A program made the translations under genes and the position numbers. From Branchiostoma belcheri (Eukaryota; Chordata; Leptocardii; Amphioxiformes; Branchiostomatidae): a stretch of DNA of 64,000 nt. The stretch lies in assembly GCF_001625305.1 (NCBI RefSeq), contig NW_017802691.1, forward strand, positions 78,818 to 142,817, in the 5' to 3' direction. Each line of letters starts with the position of its first letter. The first letter of the stretch is position 1. Below are positions 49,501 through 58,132 of the stretch, in pieces. A model generated the notes under the pieces. That model ran no database searches and was not told where the DNA came from. It saw nothing but the letters and a program-made list of their open reading frames with translations.

Positions 49501-50191
49501 CCAGGACCACAACCCAGGTATGATATGAAAACATTTACTAAAAGTATTTTGAATGACTGTTTTTCTTTCCTCTGTAGGAATATGATGCCTTGTTCTTTGA
49601 GAGCAGTGCCAAGACTGGAGTGAACATCACTGAAGCTATACTACACATGGCAGGGTACGTAACTGTCTAGCTACCTTAGAATGGCCTTTATCATACTGAG
49701 GAATTCTTTTATTGTCTTAGTTTATTGCAAGTTCTTCCCCAAAGGCAACATGTAGTTGCAAGTAACATAAAAAAATATGCATCATCATCATCATCCACTG
49801 ACTGTAAAAAAAATGCGTAATGAAAAACAATAAAACATGTACAGTAACTACTCTTGTCTAAAGGCTAACTGTAAATACTAACCTGTTGGGTTTGGCTTGA
49901 AGTTCTTTTTTCTGGAACAGGGGAAGATGAAAAGATCCTAGACTTTTTCTTGTTAGAATTTGAAGATCATTAAACATTGTAGGTGTAACAACAGTTACTG
50001 AAATAAAGCAACTAGCAGTAAAACGTTTAATCATGAGACAATTGATGAAAACAAAATTGTCAGGATTTGTAAAAGTGATTCAGATTTTGACTATCTTTCC
50101 CAGAAAACTGTGTGAAAAGGAGGATCAGCAGATGGAGAAAGCTCTGAACCTGGAGGAAGCCGTGAGGGAGAAGAGGTGCTGTAAGATGTAA
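37550..50191 (+). CDS. CRACR2A: CRACR2A-like large Rab GTPase with EF-hands and coiled coil, complete, 19 coding exons
   Basis: Coding exons: 37550-37564, 38927-39049, 40171-40282, 40540-40690, 41112-41258, 41747-41837, 41979-42074, 42343-42414, 44894-45009, 45297-45368, 45637-45691, 46069-46181, 46637-47027, 47399-47522, 48020-48101, 48598-48712, 49166-49276, 49578-49654, 50104-50191. Total 2151 nt, 716 aa; the human long isoform is about 730 aa with the same domain order. Residues about 20-90 are the EF-hand pair, about 185-350 a coiled coil ([19 protein letters not shown]), 350-518 a Ser/acid-rich linker and 519-716 the Rab domain. CRACR2A senses calcium, regulates Orai/STIM channels (short form) and acts as a vesicle Rab (long form). 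The start MAASQ sits in good context (CAAACATGG). The frame stays open upstream to an ATG at 37370, so a longer N-terminus is possible. RAB44 and RASEF are related alternatives. Confidence 0.9.
37611..37767. mobile_element. MITE-like inverted repeat in CRACR2A intron 1
   Basis: TCTACCCTGGATGCCAGAAT on the left is mirrored by TATTCTGGCATCTAGGGTAG on the right. The inner arms pair too (CAGGTCCTGGTTCTCTTTGG with CCAAGAGAAATCGGCCAGGA). It begins 46 bp after the first exon's donor. Confidence 0.7.
38927..40282 (+). other. CRACR2A: CRACR2A EF-hand region (exons 2 and 3)
   Basis: Exon 2 has a degenerate first EF-hand loop ([12 protein letters not shown], with Glu and Lys at calcium-ligand positions). 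Exon 3 has a canonical loop [12 protein letters not shown] (residues 67-78) with Asp, Asp, Asn and the terminal Glu all in place. The stretch [20 protein letters not shown] is strongly like the corresponding part of vertebrate CRACR2A, where the EF-hands give calcium dependence. I infer that one functional calcium site is retained. Confidence 0.9.
39056..39503. repeat. (ACTC)n microsatellite in CRACR2A intron 2
   Basis: About 450 bp of CACTCACTCA repeats with CACACACTCACGC and AACTAACT variants, starting 7 bp after the exon 2 donor. Higher-order duplicated blocks are visible (CACATACACTTACTCACACA recurs at about 39178 and 39281). Confidence 0.95.
40804..41025. mobile_element. 222 bp MITE with long inverted arms
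   Basis: The ends TGAGTAAAGA (40804) and TCTTTACTCA (41025) are exact inverted repeats. The arms contain AAGTCTTTTATTCAGCTGAC and GTCACCTTCCTCA on the left, and the mirror TGAGGAAGGTGAC and CAGCTGAATAAAAGACTT on the right. Fragments of the same family are at 13511-13582, 27488-27548 and 48870-48950. It lies in CRACR2A intron 4. Confidence 0.85.
41445..41690. repeat. Diverged copy of the repeat also at 54226-55045, without the nested insertion
   Basis: It begins with a CCACATTACATTGGCTTAAT stretch, has GGAGACCCAAAACTAATAGG, passes through GGCATTTATGAGTCAGCACT and TACTGA, and ends in the GTAGCCTGGGTGCCGTCCTC hairpin. The colinear copy at 54226-55045 is interrupted by a 511 bp element exactly between CACTA and TACTGA, so this copy shows the unfilled site. 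Confidence 0.8.
42430..42735 (+). mobile_element. tRNA-derived SINE, same type as 16562
   Basis: The head GTGTAGTCCATTGGTTTAAG and B-box-like AGGTTGGGAGTTCCAATGAT are followed by the body and the tail TGCACAACTGTGTGGCCCAA, shared with 16562-16845. It starts just downstream of CRACR2A exon 8. Confidence 0.65.
43471..43815 (+). mobile_element. tRNA-derived SINE with clear A and B boxes
   Basis: The head has an A box (TGGTATAGTGGTAGG, 43482-43496) and a B box (GGTTCAAATCC, 43525-43535), the internal RNA polymerase III promoter of tRNA-derived SINEs. A body of about 260 bp follows, including CCCTTGGGAAAGGCACTTAA, which is shared with 57808-57910 and 58133-58310. The 3' end is GATAAGAAGAATAAG. 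No tRNA acceptor stem closes the head, so this is not a tRNA gene. It lies in CRACR2A intron 8. Confidence 0.85.
44306..44473 (+). CDS. Possible alternative first exon of CRACR2A encoding a hydrophobic segment
   Basis: ATG at 44306 opens a 56-codon frame ending at CAG|GTAGGAT in phase 0. That joins exactly to the next CRACR2A exon (44894, [10 protein letters not shown]). An in-frame TAG lies 12 bp upstream of the ATG. The peptide ([20 protein letters not shown], then [20 protein letters not shown] and a Cys/Arg-rich end) has a long hydrophobic stretch that could span a membrane. Used as a first exon it would give a protein of about 503 aa without EF-hands but with most of the coiled coil and the Rab domain. 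An internal exon (acceptor AG at 44295-44296) is also phase-compatible. Vertebrate CRACR2A has no equivalent that I know of; a chance ORF remains possible. Confidence 0.35.
44516..44650. repeat. Dispersed inverted repeat with ATCCAGTTGCTTCAGTAACT
   Basis: AGCAACTGGATATGATTTTG is mirrored by ATCATATCCAGTTGCTTCAG, followed by TATTACCTGGATGTCTAGCC. Related pieces lie at 16248-16300, 17867-17890, 27821-27905 and 56064-56145. It sits just after the possible alternative exon of CRACR2A. Confidence 0.75.
46637..47027 (+). other. CRACR2A: CRACR2A linker exon with short internal repeat
   Basis: A 130-residue Ser/Asp/Glu-rich segment joins the coiled coil to the Rab domain. It contains a tandem heptapeptide [14 protein letters not shown] followed by DSVE (around 46885-46940). 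[13 protein letters not shown] is a basic Ser-rich stretch that could be phosphorylated. Vertebrate CRACR2A has a Pro-rich linker here, so the sequence of this exon is not conserved. Confidence 0.8.
47399..50191 (+). other. CRACR2A: CRACR2A Rab GTPase domain (last six exons)
   Basis: All nucleotide-binding motifs are present: P-loop GDSGVGKST (about 533-541), switch I Thr in STIGVDF, switch [10 protein letters not shown] (about 580), NKVD (about 639) and SSAK (about 671). The catalytic Gln of DTAGQE is retained, so GTP hydrolysis should be possible. The C-terminus CCKM fits a CCXX-type Rab prenylation signal. The stop is TAA at 50189-50191. Confidence 0.95.
47511..47572 (+). repeat. 31 bp tandem duplication of a CRACR2A exon/donor boundary
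   Basis: CATCTACCATAGGTATGGAT plus GTCAGCATT occurs twice with a 31 bp offset. The first spans the true donor (exon end 47522). The second places an identical ATAG|GTATGG donor at 47553/47554 and would add 31 bases, shifting the frame. Confidence 0.95.
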
Positions 50192-50284
50192 TACAAGAAG
50201 TACCACCTGTGAATCTGAAAAAAGAAAAGGGGGATGGAGTAGTGTAACAGTTTAATTCGAGTGCCACCAACTGATCACTGGCCC

Positions 50285-50375
50285 AGACCTTTTAGCCTAG
50301 CAGTTAGGATGTCAGCTTTGTGAGCTGGCAGCCTGGGTTCAATGCGGGTTCAAATCCTAGGAGCTAGGAGACTGT
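50285..50375 (+). mobile_element. tRNA-derived SINE fragment
   Basis: AGCCTAGCAGTTAGGATGTC resembles a tRNA A-box region and GGGTTCAAATCC is a B box. It lies in the CRACR2A 3' UTR. Confidence 0.5.
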
Positions 50376-50834
50376 TAATACTCACCACTTTGTCTTTCAA
50401 AAGCAACTAAAAAAACACACAAAACAAGCCTTGGAGAGCACATGTAGTATTACTGTATCAGAGTGTGGTGTCTATGGTTATAGCTATAGTGTATGGTACA
50501 TGTACATAACTAGTACTGTACATGTGGTATTGTTGTTCCTGGTGATGGGAGTATCTATTTTGAAGGCAGCTACCAAAGTGTCAAATTGAATGTATCTAGT
50601 CAAGAAAATGTTGTCTTTAGTTACTTACATTTACATGGCAAATTTATAGTGCAATTTTCAGTGCAACTTGAATGAAACTTTACTATCACAGTTTGTTGTT
50701 GTAAGCTCTTTTCTGCAATATTCTTTTATGCATAATTATGAAATGTTACACGTAGATTTCTGAAGTTGGTTGCTTTTTTTATGAAGTGCAAGTTCCCCTT
50801 TAAGTGTGCCAATGTAATACTACATTGTATTTGC

Positions 50835-50840
50835 AATAAA
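50835..50840 (+). other. Candidate CRACR2A poly(A) signal
   Basis: AATAAA within TTGCAATAAATAAATC, about 645 bp after the stop codon. It is the first canonical signal in the 3' flank. Confidence 0.5.
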
Positions 50841-52400
50841 TAAATCTCATGTTTTGAGGTTGACAGTTATGAAACAGTCATAGGGACTTAAACTCTAAGT
50901 AATATTATATAATATATATAATAGTTTTTGTAATCTTTGGCAATATGTGTATATTTTGAGATTGTACATAGGGTATTTCATAGACAAGTTAAAATATACT
51001 TATTAACTAAAAGAAGATTGTAAAATGCTGTGTTTTTGTACAAATATTGGAACAAAGTGCCTTATAAGAAATTCTGGTTACTGGAGTGTTTGTATTCCTC
51101 TCTAAAAGAGTTCCTCTGACTGCTGTGAGCTAGGTGTAAATATGCTGACGTCTGCATATAACTCAGCAAGTAGAAGGTTAGATATTAAATTTTATGCAAT
51201 ATGTTGTTCATGTTACAACAATGGCAATGTACTAGTAATTGAATGACTAAAGTTTTAATTTCTATAGCAGCTTTTACATGACATTGTACATGTATGTCTC
51301 TACAACTTTGCAGTTCCTCTTTTCCTTCGTAGTTCTTTCAGTGCCTAAAAATCAACATGTTGCAGAAAAAGAAGAGAATGTACAATTTTGTAAAATCCCC
51401 TTCCACTGTATCCTTAAATGACAACAGTCCTATATGTCAATAGACTATAATTACATTCATGTGACCGCATCACATGTACATGTATATAGTACATACAATT
51501 ACAAGCAATTCTGAACAAACTATATACTAGTATTACTGCAATTTATGGCAAAATATTAGGTTACAGATTGCTTAATATTCATATGACAATTATGATAAAT
51601 AGCTAATCTGAAGTAGACTAATGATTATAATGCAGAAATTATATATCAAGTACATGTGTGTTGTCAAACATCTTTTGCTCTAGTATCTTTTGTCAATAAA
51701 GATATTTTTGGAAAACTAGATATTTGGTACGTTGGATATTCTGTATCGTTACTACCTGAGTCAGAATCAAATCTTTTTATAACACTTTTTGTAGTCTTGT
51801 TAATAGTTGGTTTAAATATTTACGAACTTTCAAATCACTTCACTATCAAAATACACACAGTTTATACACTCTTCATTGTGCTGTACAATAACTTGCTTTG
51901 TGTCAAAGTAGATTCTTTTGATAATATATCTTTATATCTTCCAACTTTATACAGAATATTTCCTTTCGGGGAATATTTATAAGCTGCTACCCTGTGAAGG
52001 ACTTATATGCCATTGAATTAATTAATCAATGTGTAAAGTTAAAACTTTTGTTCTAACACGAGTTCAATAGACTGAACCAGTGCTTTCGTCACACTTCAGA
52101 GAAGTCACGTGACAAGCCTCACTGGGTCAGTCTACTGAGGAAGACCAGAGTGACTGGCCAAAAGCTCTAGGTGAGAACAATCCTTTGTGTTGGAACAAAA
52201 GTTTTAACTTGAAACATGTAACTACCAACACAGATAAACTTTCATGATAGCATGAATGAACGGTTTTCTATGATCATTATGACTAGTGATTAAAATCATG
52301 TCACAGCCACAGGCTGAATTGCATACGTTTTTTACAGATAATTTAAAACTGATCTAATATATTCACAAGTTTGAGCTTTCGTGCTAATAAAAGTCGAGCA
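50841..52400. other. Spacer between CRACR2A and the dopamine receptor-like gene
   Basis: AT-rich, no gene supported. A copy of the GACCAGAGTGACTGG repeat family lies at 52047-52207. An AT-rich 108-codon frame near 51656-51982 has no features that I can defend. Confidence 0.55.
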
Positions 52401-52404
52401 AGTA

Positions 52405-52769
52405 AGTCGCTAGCTATAGTCCAGAGCCATCTGAAATACTAACGAACTCCCTTGCTAGGATCTCTAAAGAACAGGATCTTCTTGAACACATTCAGGTTGA
52501 ATGAAAGTATTAGCTTCATCATGGAATGTACGTGCCAACACAGATGAGCTCTCATGCTGATGAAAGTCAAGTACAAGTACGTAAGTCACAAGTCCAGAGT
52601 TTTCTGATGAAATACTATCGCACTCTCCGGCTGGGTTCTCCACAGAACAGAATCTTCTTGAAAGCCTTCTTGAACTCGGGGTTGAAGATGGTGTATATGA
52701 CAGGGTTGACTGCACTGTTAGCGACCCCACTATGACAACATTTATAGAAGAGACAAGCAAGTCACTAGT
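52405..52769 (-). pseudogene. Two partial tandem copies of the receptor's last exon
   Basis: Downstream of the receptor's terminal exon, in its transcription direction, are two truncated copies. The unit at about 52587-52735 still encodes [20 protein letters not shown], a Gly for Arg substitution ([10 protein letters not shown]) and the stop. It lacks TM6 and the front of TM7. The unit at about 52405-52510 keeps only the very end (KKILF-like) and is degraded. Each unit also carries the 3' flanking sequence, so the duplication period is about 180 bp. Confidence 0.85.
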
Positions 52770-52787
52770 CCGGAGTTTTCTGAAATA

Positions 52788-53827
52788 CTAGCGAACTCTC
52801 CTGCTAGGTTCTCTACAGAACAGAATCTTCTTGAACGCTTTCTTGAACTCGGGGTTGAAGATGGTATATATGACAGGGTTGACAGCACTGTTCACGTATC
52901 CCAGCCATGTGAGAACAGAAAACATGGTCGGTGAGACCTGGCAGCTTTGGCAGGCTTGCAGGACGTTCGCCACGAAAAATGGCAGCCAACAGAACAGGAA
53001 CACGCCTGGATGGGAGAAAGACGTGTCAAAAAGTTAGTTCTTTTTGCTAAGGTTACAACTGTTTATTTTTCATTCATGCAAACAGCCCGGCCGGGTGTTG
53101 AGCCAAATCCTTGAGCTGCCACATACGCGAGAGGTCAGGCGTTCAGGGTTAGGGTTAGTATTAGAGTTAGGCTTAGAGTTGGGATCATTGTTCAGGGCTG
53201 GCGTTAGGCTTACGATTGGGGTTAGATGGTTAGGTTGGGTTGGGTTGGGTTGGGTTGGGTTGGGTTGGGTTGGGTTAGGTTGGGTTGGGTTGGGTTAGGT
53301 TGGGTTAGGTTAAGTTAGGTTAGGTTTAATCTCCCATATAACGACTAAACCCCACCCACCCCTTGTCTAAGTTACTAGTACGTAGACTTGCGACAAAAAC
53401 ATGATATTATAAGCTCCGAAAAGCCCGAATCGTAAAGCTTGCTAGAGAAGCTTGTCAAAGAAGCACGTTATTCGTCATTACATATTCGACATGTCAAGTC
53501 CCACGTCATATAATGAGCAATTTTGTCGAATGTAGAGTTTTACTGGATAAAGTGCAATTTTATTTGCGTACTCAGCAATTTTATGGACATACTTAGCATT
53601 TTACAGGTACACTTAAGGGTTCTATGTGCGGATTTAGCAATTTTATGGGCATACTTGTAAAGTTGTTTAGCATATATCTGTAAAGTTGCAAAGAGTACCC
53701 GTAAAAATGCTGAAGTATGTCTGTATGTACAAATAGAAGTGCACTGTATTCGGTAGAATTTCTACATAAAGTAGCAAAACTACGCCACTATGACATTTTC
53801 ACACACACACACACACACATGTACACA

Positions 53828-53901
<74 letters not shown>

Positions 53902-56900
53902 TTCACACAAACGCCGGTCCCCGAATGTTGATACATAATGTGAACAGAACTGTCCTTGGTGCTGAAAGTTTGGCCCTCCCTTCAATGAACAACTAGTTAA
54001 CGTTACGTAAATGCTAATAAAGGAACTCGTTTAAAATCTGCCTCTAGCAAAGTACGTCTCTTTCCTCTTATCTCTGTAATTGCTTTACGCTTATTTTCGC
54101 TGTTATTTCAGTGAAGCATTCGCATAATTAGTTCTGCTTAGTTGATAGTTAAAAACGTTACTATTTTTGGTTAAAGTTTTAAGATAAGGTCTTAGCGATA
54201 AATTACCGATAACTACTTTCATAACGACTTAATTTTATGGATAACATCCTCTGAAGACCCCCCAAAACTAGTGCGCGCTGGCGAATTAAAAAAAAAATCC
54301 AGCCCAAAAAAATGCTGCTAAACCACAGGAATACAAAGCTGGTACATTTGTATTGTGAATTTGCGGTGATACATAGGCATAGCGACTTTAACGACAAGCC
54401 GGAACATGCTGGCCTTTTGCGGCATTTATAAGTCACACTATACCACCCCCATCAAACTCCTTTCAAGCCGTACCCGGAAATTCAAGACGTTCCCGCTCAA
54501 AACGTCTGGCCGTACCCGGAAATTCGTGCCGTACCCGCGAAAATTTCAAGCCGTACCCGGTAATTCGTGCCGTACCCTGTACTTTTTCGCCGTATCCAAT
54601 GGCGGATATCGCTCAGCCCCGGTGCGTAGTCACTCGGAAGTCGTCCGCGATTTGTACGACGCCACTCGGCAGATAGGTGGCCAGGAATATTTACCAGAGC
54701 ATAGGCTATATGAGGTTGTGTATCGTTGCCGTACAGGGTATTTAGACACGACTTCCGAGTGACTACGCACCGGGACTGAGCGATATCCGCCATTGGGTAC
54801 AGCGAAAAAGTACAGGGTACGGCACGAATGCATTACCGGGTACGGCGTGAAATTTTCGCGGGTACGGCACGAATTTCCGGGTACGGCCAGAATTTTTGAG
54901 CGGGTACGGCTTGAATTTCCGGGTACGACTTGAAAGGAGTTTGATGGGGGTGATACTGAGTTTTGCAGTTCCGTGTACCTTCGGTAGCCTGGATGCCGTC
55001 CTCCGTAGTTACCACCGGCTCCCTACCATAGACTACGGAGGATGGCAAACTTGTAAGATAAGGTCTTACCGATAACTTACCGATAACTATTTTCATAACA
55101 TTGATGGCCTTCTGTTCTCGCTTGTTCGGAAAGTCGTCTCTAGGCTTGATCTTGAACTTGCTTCTGATAACAGCGAGAGAAACTTTCTCTCTTGCCCTGG
55201 GCCCTCTCCTGTTGTCCACCAATGTTGTACTACCCGTGGAAGTCCACGACGGTCTGTTGGTCGTGTGCAGTTGTCCCGGGATTCGTACGTCTGTCGTGAG
55301 GTCCTCGCTGTTGTCGTACGACGTGCTCGGCTGGAGTTCGTCGTCGGTGCCGAGGTTGGTTGTCTGCGTGTCGCTCTTGTGCATGCGCGGAACGCTCGGC
55401 TCGTCCATGGCGATGGTGTCACCGACGGACGGCGCGGACGGGTTGGAACTCATCGTGCTCTTAGGAGCGAGCTTCTTCGTACGCTCTTTTATTTTCTGGA
55501 AAACGTAAACTCCATATTACTTGAAATCCACTGACGAAAAGATATTATCTATGTGGTAACAGACGTTTAGACGTACATGTATTACGTAATTTTCTTCATC
55601 AACGTTTGCGTGCGTTCTATACTTTTGGATATCTGAGAAACATGCTAGGCTACGTCATCACAGTACACTACTTATCTTGTTTGACAAACATGTTTGCAAA
55701 ATATTTAAGATATAATCATAAAAGCGGTCTGATGTAAACTTGAATTGAGCGGTCCAGCCGTAAAGCAACGTCGTGAAACTTTTGCATGATATTTTTATTC
55801 GATAGCATATAGAAAAGGACACAAGGGTGGCACATTCTGATATGCAGACATAAGGAAAGTGTTATACTCTATTTTGTAATGACAATGTTGGACTGCTGCC
55901 GACCTTAAGTATTTTGTAGTAGAGCACCAGCATCACCGTACAGGGGATGAAGAACGAGCACACTGAAGAGTAGATCACGTAGTCTCCGCTCTCAAGTCTG
56001 CAGAAAGTTAAAAAAAACATAAAACAACTAGTAATACTTGCTACTAATCCATATTCCTAAGGTTCCATTTCCAAAATCATATCCAGTTGCTTGAGTAACT
56101 GCTTTTTGGCGTGTCGTATTACCTGGATGTCTAACCTTCATCGATGTATCGTCATGTTAATTTTTATTTGCCATACAAATCAGTGTTATTCAGCTTGTTG
56201 TACATGCTGCGAGGCTGATTCTCTGAAAAAAACTGCTATAAACTGTTATAAACTCGGCACCACTTGCCACTAATCCATCATAACAGCGTCTATGAGTGAC
56301 AGGTTGATGGATCATAGATCATAGATCAACTTTATTGCTCAACAACTGTAGCTGGTACTATGTATGGCAAAGAAGAAACAACATGAGTAGATACTTGAAC
56401 TAATACCAAAATATAATTCTAACAGAGCTAATCCATAATGATACTAAACCTAATCTATTGTGTTATCATTACATTCTATAATTCAAAAAAATATGTCAGC
56501 TATTTACAATATGGTGTCGCTTCTGCATGCAGTGGTTCTGATATGAAAGATGATGGATGATGGAGCTGTAGGAACCCTCAGGGTAGATGTTATTACTGAC
56601 GCCATGATGCAGGAAGGGCTGCTCTGACTCTGAGATCTCTGAACTCCATCTACAGTGTGTCTAGTTTGTCTTGAGTGTTTTTGTAACCTCTCAAGAAGGG
56701 TTGTTGTAGTTTTAAGACGTTTTTGCCGGAGGGATTTTTTATTGATCGCGTCTGCAACAACCTTCTTGCAAAAGCCTTCTAATGGATTACATAATATGAT
56801 GTTACGTAGTTAGTCGCTAAATAATCTAGTGGGTTTAGCGACCACTGATTTTGATGTGCGCATTAGTTCGCGCCACTAGATTACTAATCTAGTGGGTTTA

Positions 56901-58113
56901 GCGACTAGCTACGTAACATCATATTATGTTTGTTACCATGGTAACATAAAGGTAACATAAATCATTGCGATCTTGCCTAATCTTTAAGTAGTCACTAGAT
57001 ATTTTGGTGGTTACAAAGATGGAACAAAATTAGCCAGGCAGTGTCCTTTTGCCAGACAGTAATACCATTTTGCCAGCCAAGGGTGGCCAATTTGACTCTG
57101 TCTTTGTAGCCACCAAAAGATTTGCTTGGAGACTGGTTCTTACCCACAAGTCCCGATCTGCCGCGGCCCGACATCCGGGTTGTTGACCCCGAAGAGCAGC
57201 GGACAGGAAATGGCGAAGGAGAGGAGCCAGACCAGCGCCACGGTCAGGATCGGCCGGCTCTTCGACTTGTGCTTGGCGTAGTGCACCGGCCACGTTACTG
57301 CGTAGAACCTGTGTAGGAAGTATGAATTGTGACCTCCTACCAGCAACACATCTGGTGTCAATTAAGATCAATAAAGGACAGGGACCTCGTGTCTCTGGAT
57401 CAGTCTTGTCCAAGCCTTGGTCGAGTGTGGGCATCATTATAGCAGCCTCTCCAATATATAACACTGGTGGCAGCTGGGATTCAAACCCACGCCATCGAAA
57501 TGAAACCAGACGGAGACAATGTTGAATTAGAAAGGCAACATTTGCAAAGCAAATGCATGATGTTTACCTTCGCATATGGTCTTCTCTGTAAATTCTTACA
57601 CAAACACATTCTTATATATGGTCAGACAGGAGTCTAAATCCCTTCTGCTATAAAATTGCAACATGATGTAACCCAACACCAGTTCCCATGTTGACAGCCG
57701 TCTGGTTCAGGACATTGACCCTATTTGTTTCGAGAAGAAAAGGAAGAAGAGGAAGAAGAAACAAAGCAAAAACAATATGTTTTCCCTCGGTAAACTTAAG
57801 GAAACAATTGTGTGGTCGTGTGGCCTAAAGGTAGAGTGTTCGCCTCGGAACCCGGGTTCGAACCCTACCTTTGTACCCTTGGGAAAGGCACTTAACACGA
57901 ATTTTCTCCATAACTCAGGTTTAAATGAGTATGTCTGTTGGCCACTTTCTAGTCTAACCAGCCGCCTGCCGAAGCCTGCTAGAGGCTACTCTGTCCCACC
58001 CACCTGTCGATGCTGATGGCGACCAGGTTAAAGATGGAGGCGGTACAGAACATGACGTCAAACGTCACGAAGATGTCACACATCACGAAACCCAGTGTCC
58101 AGCTCTGCACCAC
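52788..58113 (-). CDS. DRD2: D2-like dopamine receptor (class A GPCR), partial: TM3 to C-terminus
   Basis: Exons in transcript order: 58113-58004 (TM3), 57308-57144 (TM4), 55997-55904 (TM5), 55495-55081 (third loop, start of TM6), 53005-52788 (TM6-TM7, stop). They sum to 1002 nt with consistent phases. Key residues: the amine-binding Asp in [12 protein letters not shown], the serine triad in YSSVCSF, CWLPFF in TM6, and [19 protein letters not shown] in TM7, all like vertebrate D2/D3/D4. The third loop is long (about 130 aa) and the C-tail short ([10 protein letters not shown]), as in Gi-coupled D2-like receptors. The DRY motif is read across the TM3/TM4 exon junction as DRF. TM1-TM2 exons are not in the window and must lie beyond 64000. 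Another biogenic amine subtype is less likely. Confidence 0.9.
53222..53332. repeat. TTGGG/TTAGG pentamer tandem repeat
   Basis: About 20 units of GGTTGGGTTGGGTT grading into GGTTAGGTTAGGTT, in the receptor intron before the last exon. Upstream (53150-53220), degenerate GGGTTAGGGTTAGTATTAGA-like sequence suggests decay of the same array. Confidence 0.95.
53799..53908. repeat. (CA)n microsatellite
   Basis: An almost pure dinucleotide run of about 100 bp in the receptor intron. Open frames on both strands here are artefacts. Confidence 0.97.
54182..54226 (-). repeat. Duplicated end of the receptor's third-loop exon
   Basis: AGATAAGGTCTTAGCGATAA and ATTACCGATAACTACTTTCA repeat the exon end and donor at 55056-55098 (AGATAAGGTCTTACCGATAA and so on) with few changes, about 870 bp away inside the following intron. 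The copy encodes the same end of exon (MKVVIG-like) with its donor. Confidence 0.85.
54226..55045. repeat. Dispersed repeat copy interrupted by a nested MITE
   Basis: 54226-54442 and 54954-55045 together are colinear with 41445-41690: AATTTTATGGATAACATCCT, GCATTTATAAGTCACACTA, then TACTGAGTTTTGCAGTTCCG and GTAGCCTGGATGCCGTCCTC. The 511 bp between them is the nested element. The start also resembles the inner terminal repeat of the element at 28275. Confidence 0.8.
54443..54953. mobile_element. 511 bp palindromic MITE with TA target-site duplication
   Basis: The two halves are inverted repeats of over 200 bp: CACCCCCATCAAACTCCTTT at the left is mirrored by AAAGGAGTTTGATGGGGGTG at the right, and ATGGCGGATATCGCTCAG mirrors the inner right arm. 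Subterminal GTACCCGGAAATTC motifs repeat four to five times on each arm. TA flanks both sides (54441-54442 and 54954-54955), as for Tc1/mariner-type elements. The arms are highly similar, suggesting recent origin. It lies in the intron between the third-loop exon and the last exon of the receptor. Confidence 0.9.
56789..56929. mobile_element. 141 bp MITE-like palindrome
   Basis: ACATAATATGATGTTACGTA (56789) is mirrored by TACGTAACATCATATTATGT (to 56929). The inner parts carry two copies of AATCTAGTGGGTTTAGCGAC. It lies in the receptor intron between the TM4 and TM5 exons. Confidence 0.85.
57808..57990 (+). mobile_element. tRNA-derived SINE
   Basis: The head TGTGGTCGTGTGGCCTAAAG, a B box GGTTCGAACCC (57855-57865) and the shared body CCCTTGGGAAAGGCACTTAA mark the same family as 43471-43815. 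It lies in the receptor intron just downstream of the TM3 exon in transcript direction. Confidence 0.8.
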
Positions 58114-58132
58114 CTGCAAAATAGGAAATCAG

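Noticed and set aside
51656..51982. 108-codon plus-strand frame in the CRACR2A 3' flank
   Set aside because: AT-rich Phe/Leu/Ile-heavy translation without motif, splice context or family resemblance; consistent with a chance frame.
54406..55453. Frames through the palindromic MITE that extend the receptor third-loop exon
   Set aside because: They read past the consensus donor at 55080/55081 into repeat sequence. Splicing there joins perfectly to the TM6 exon.
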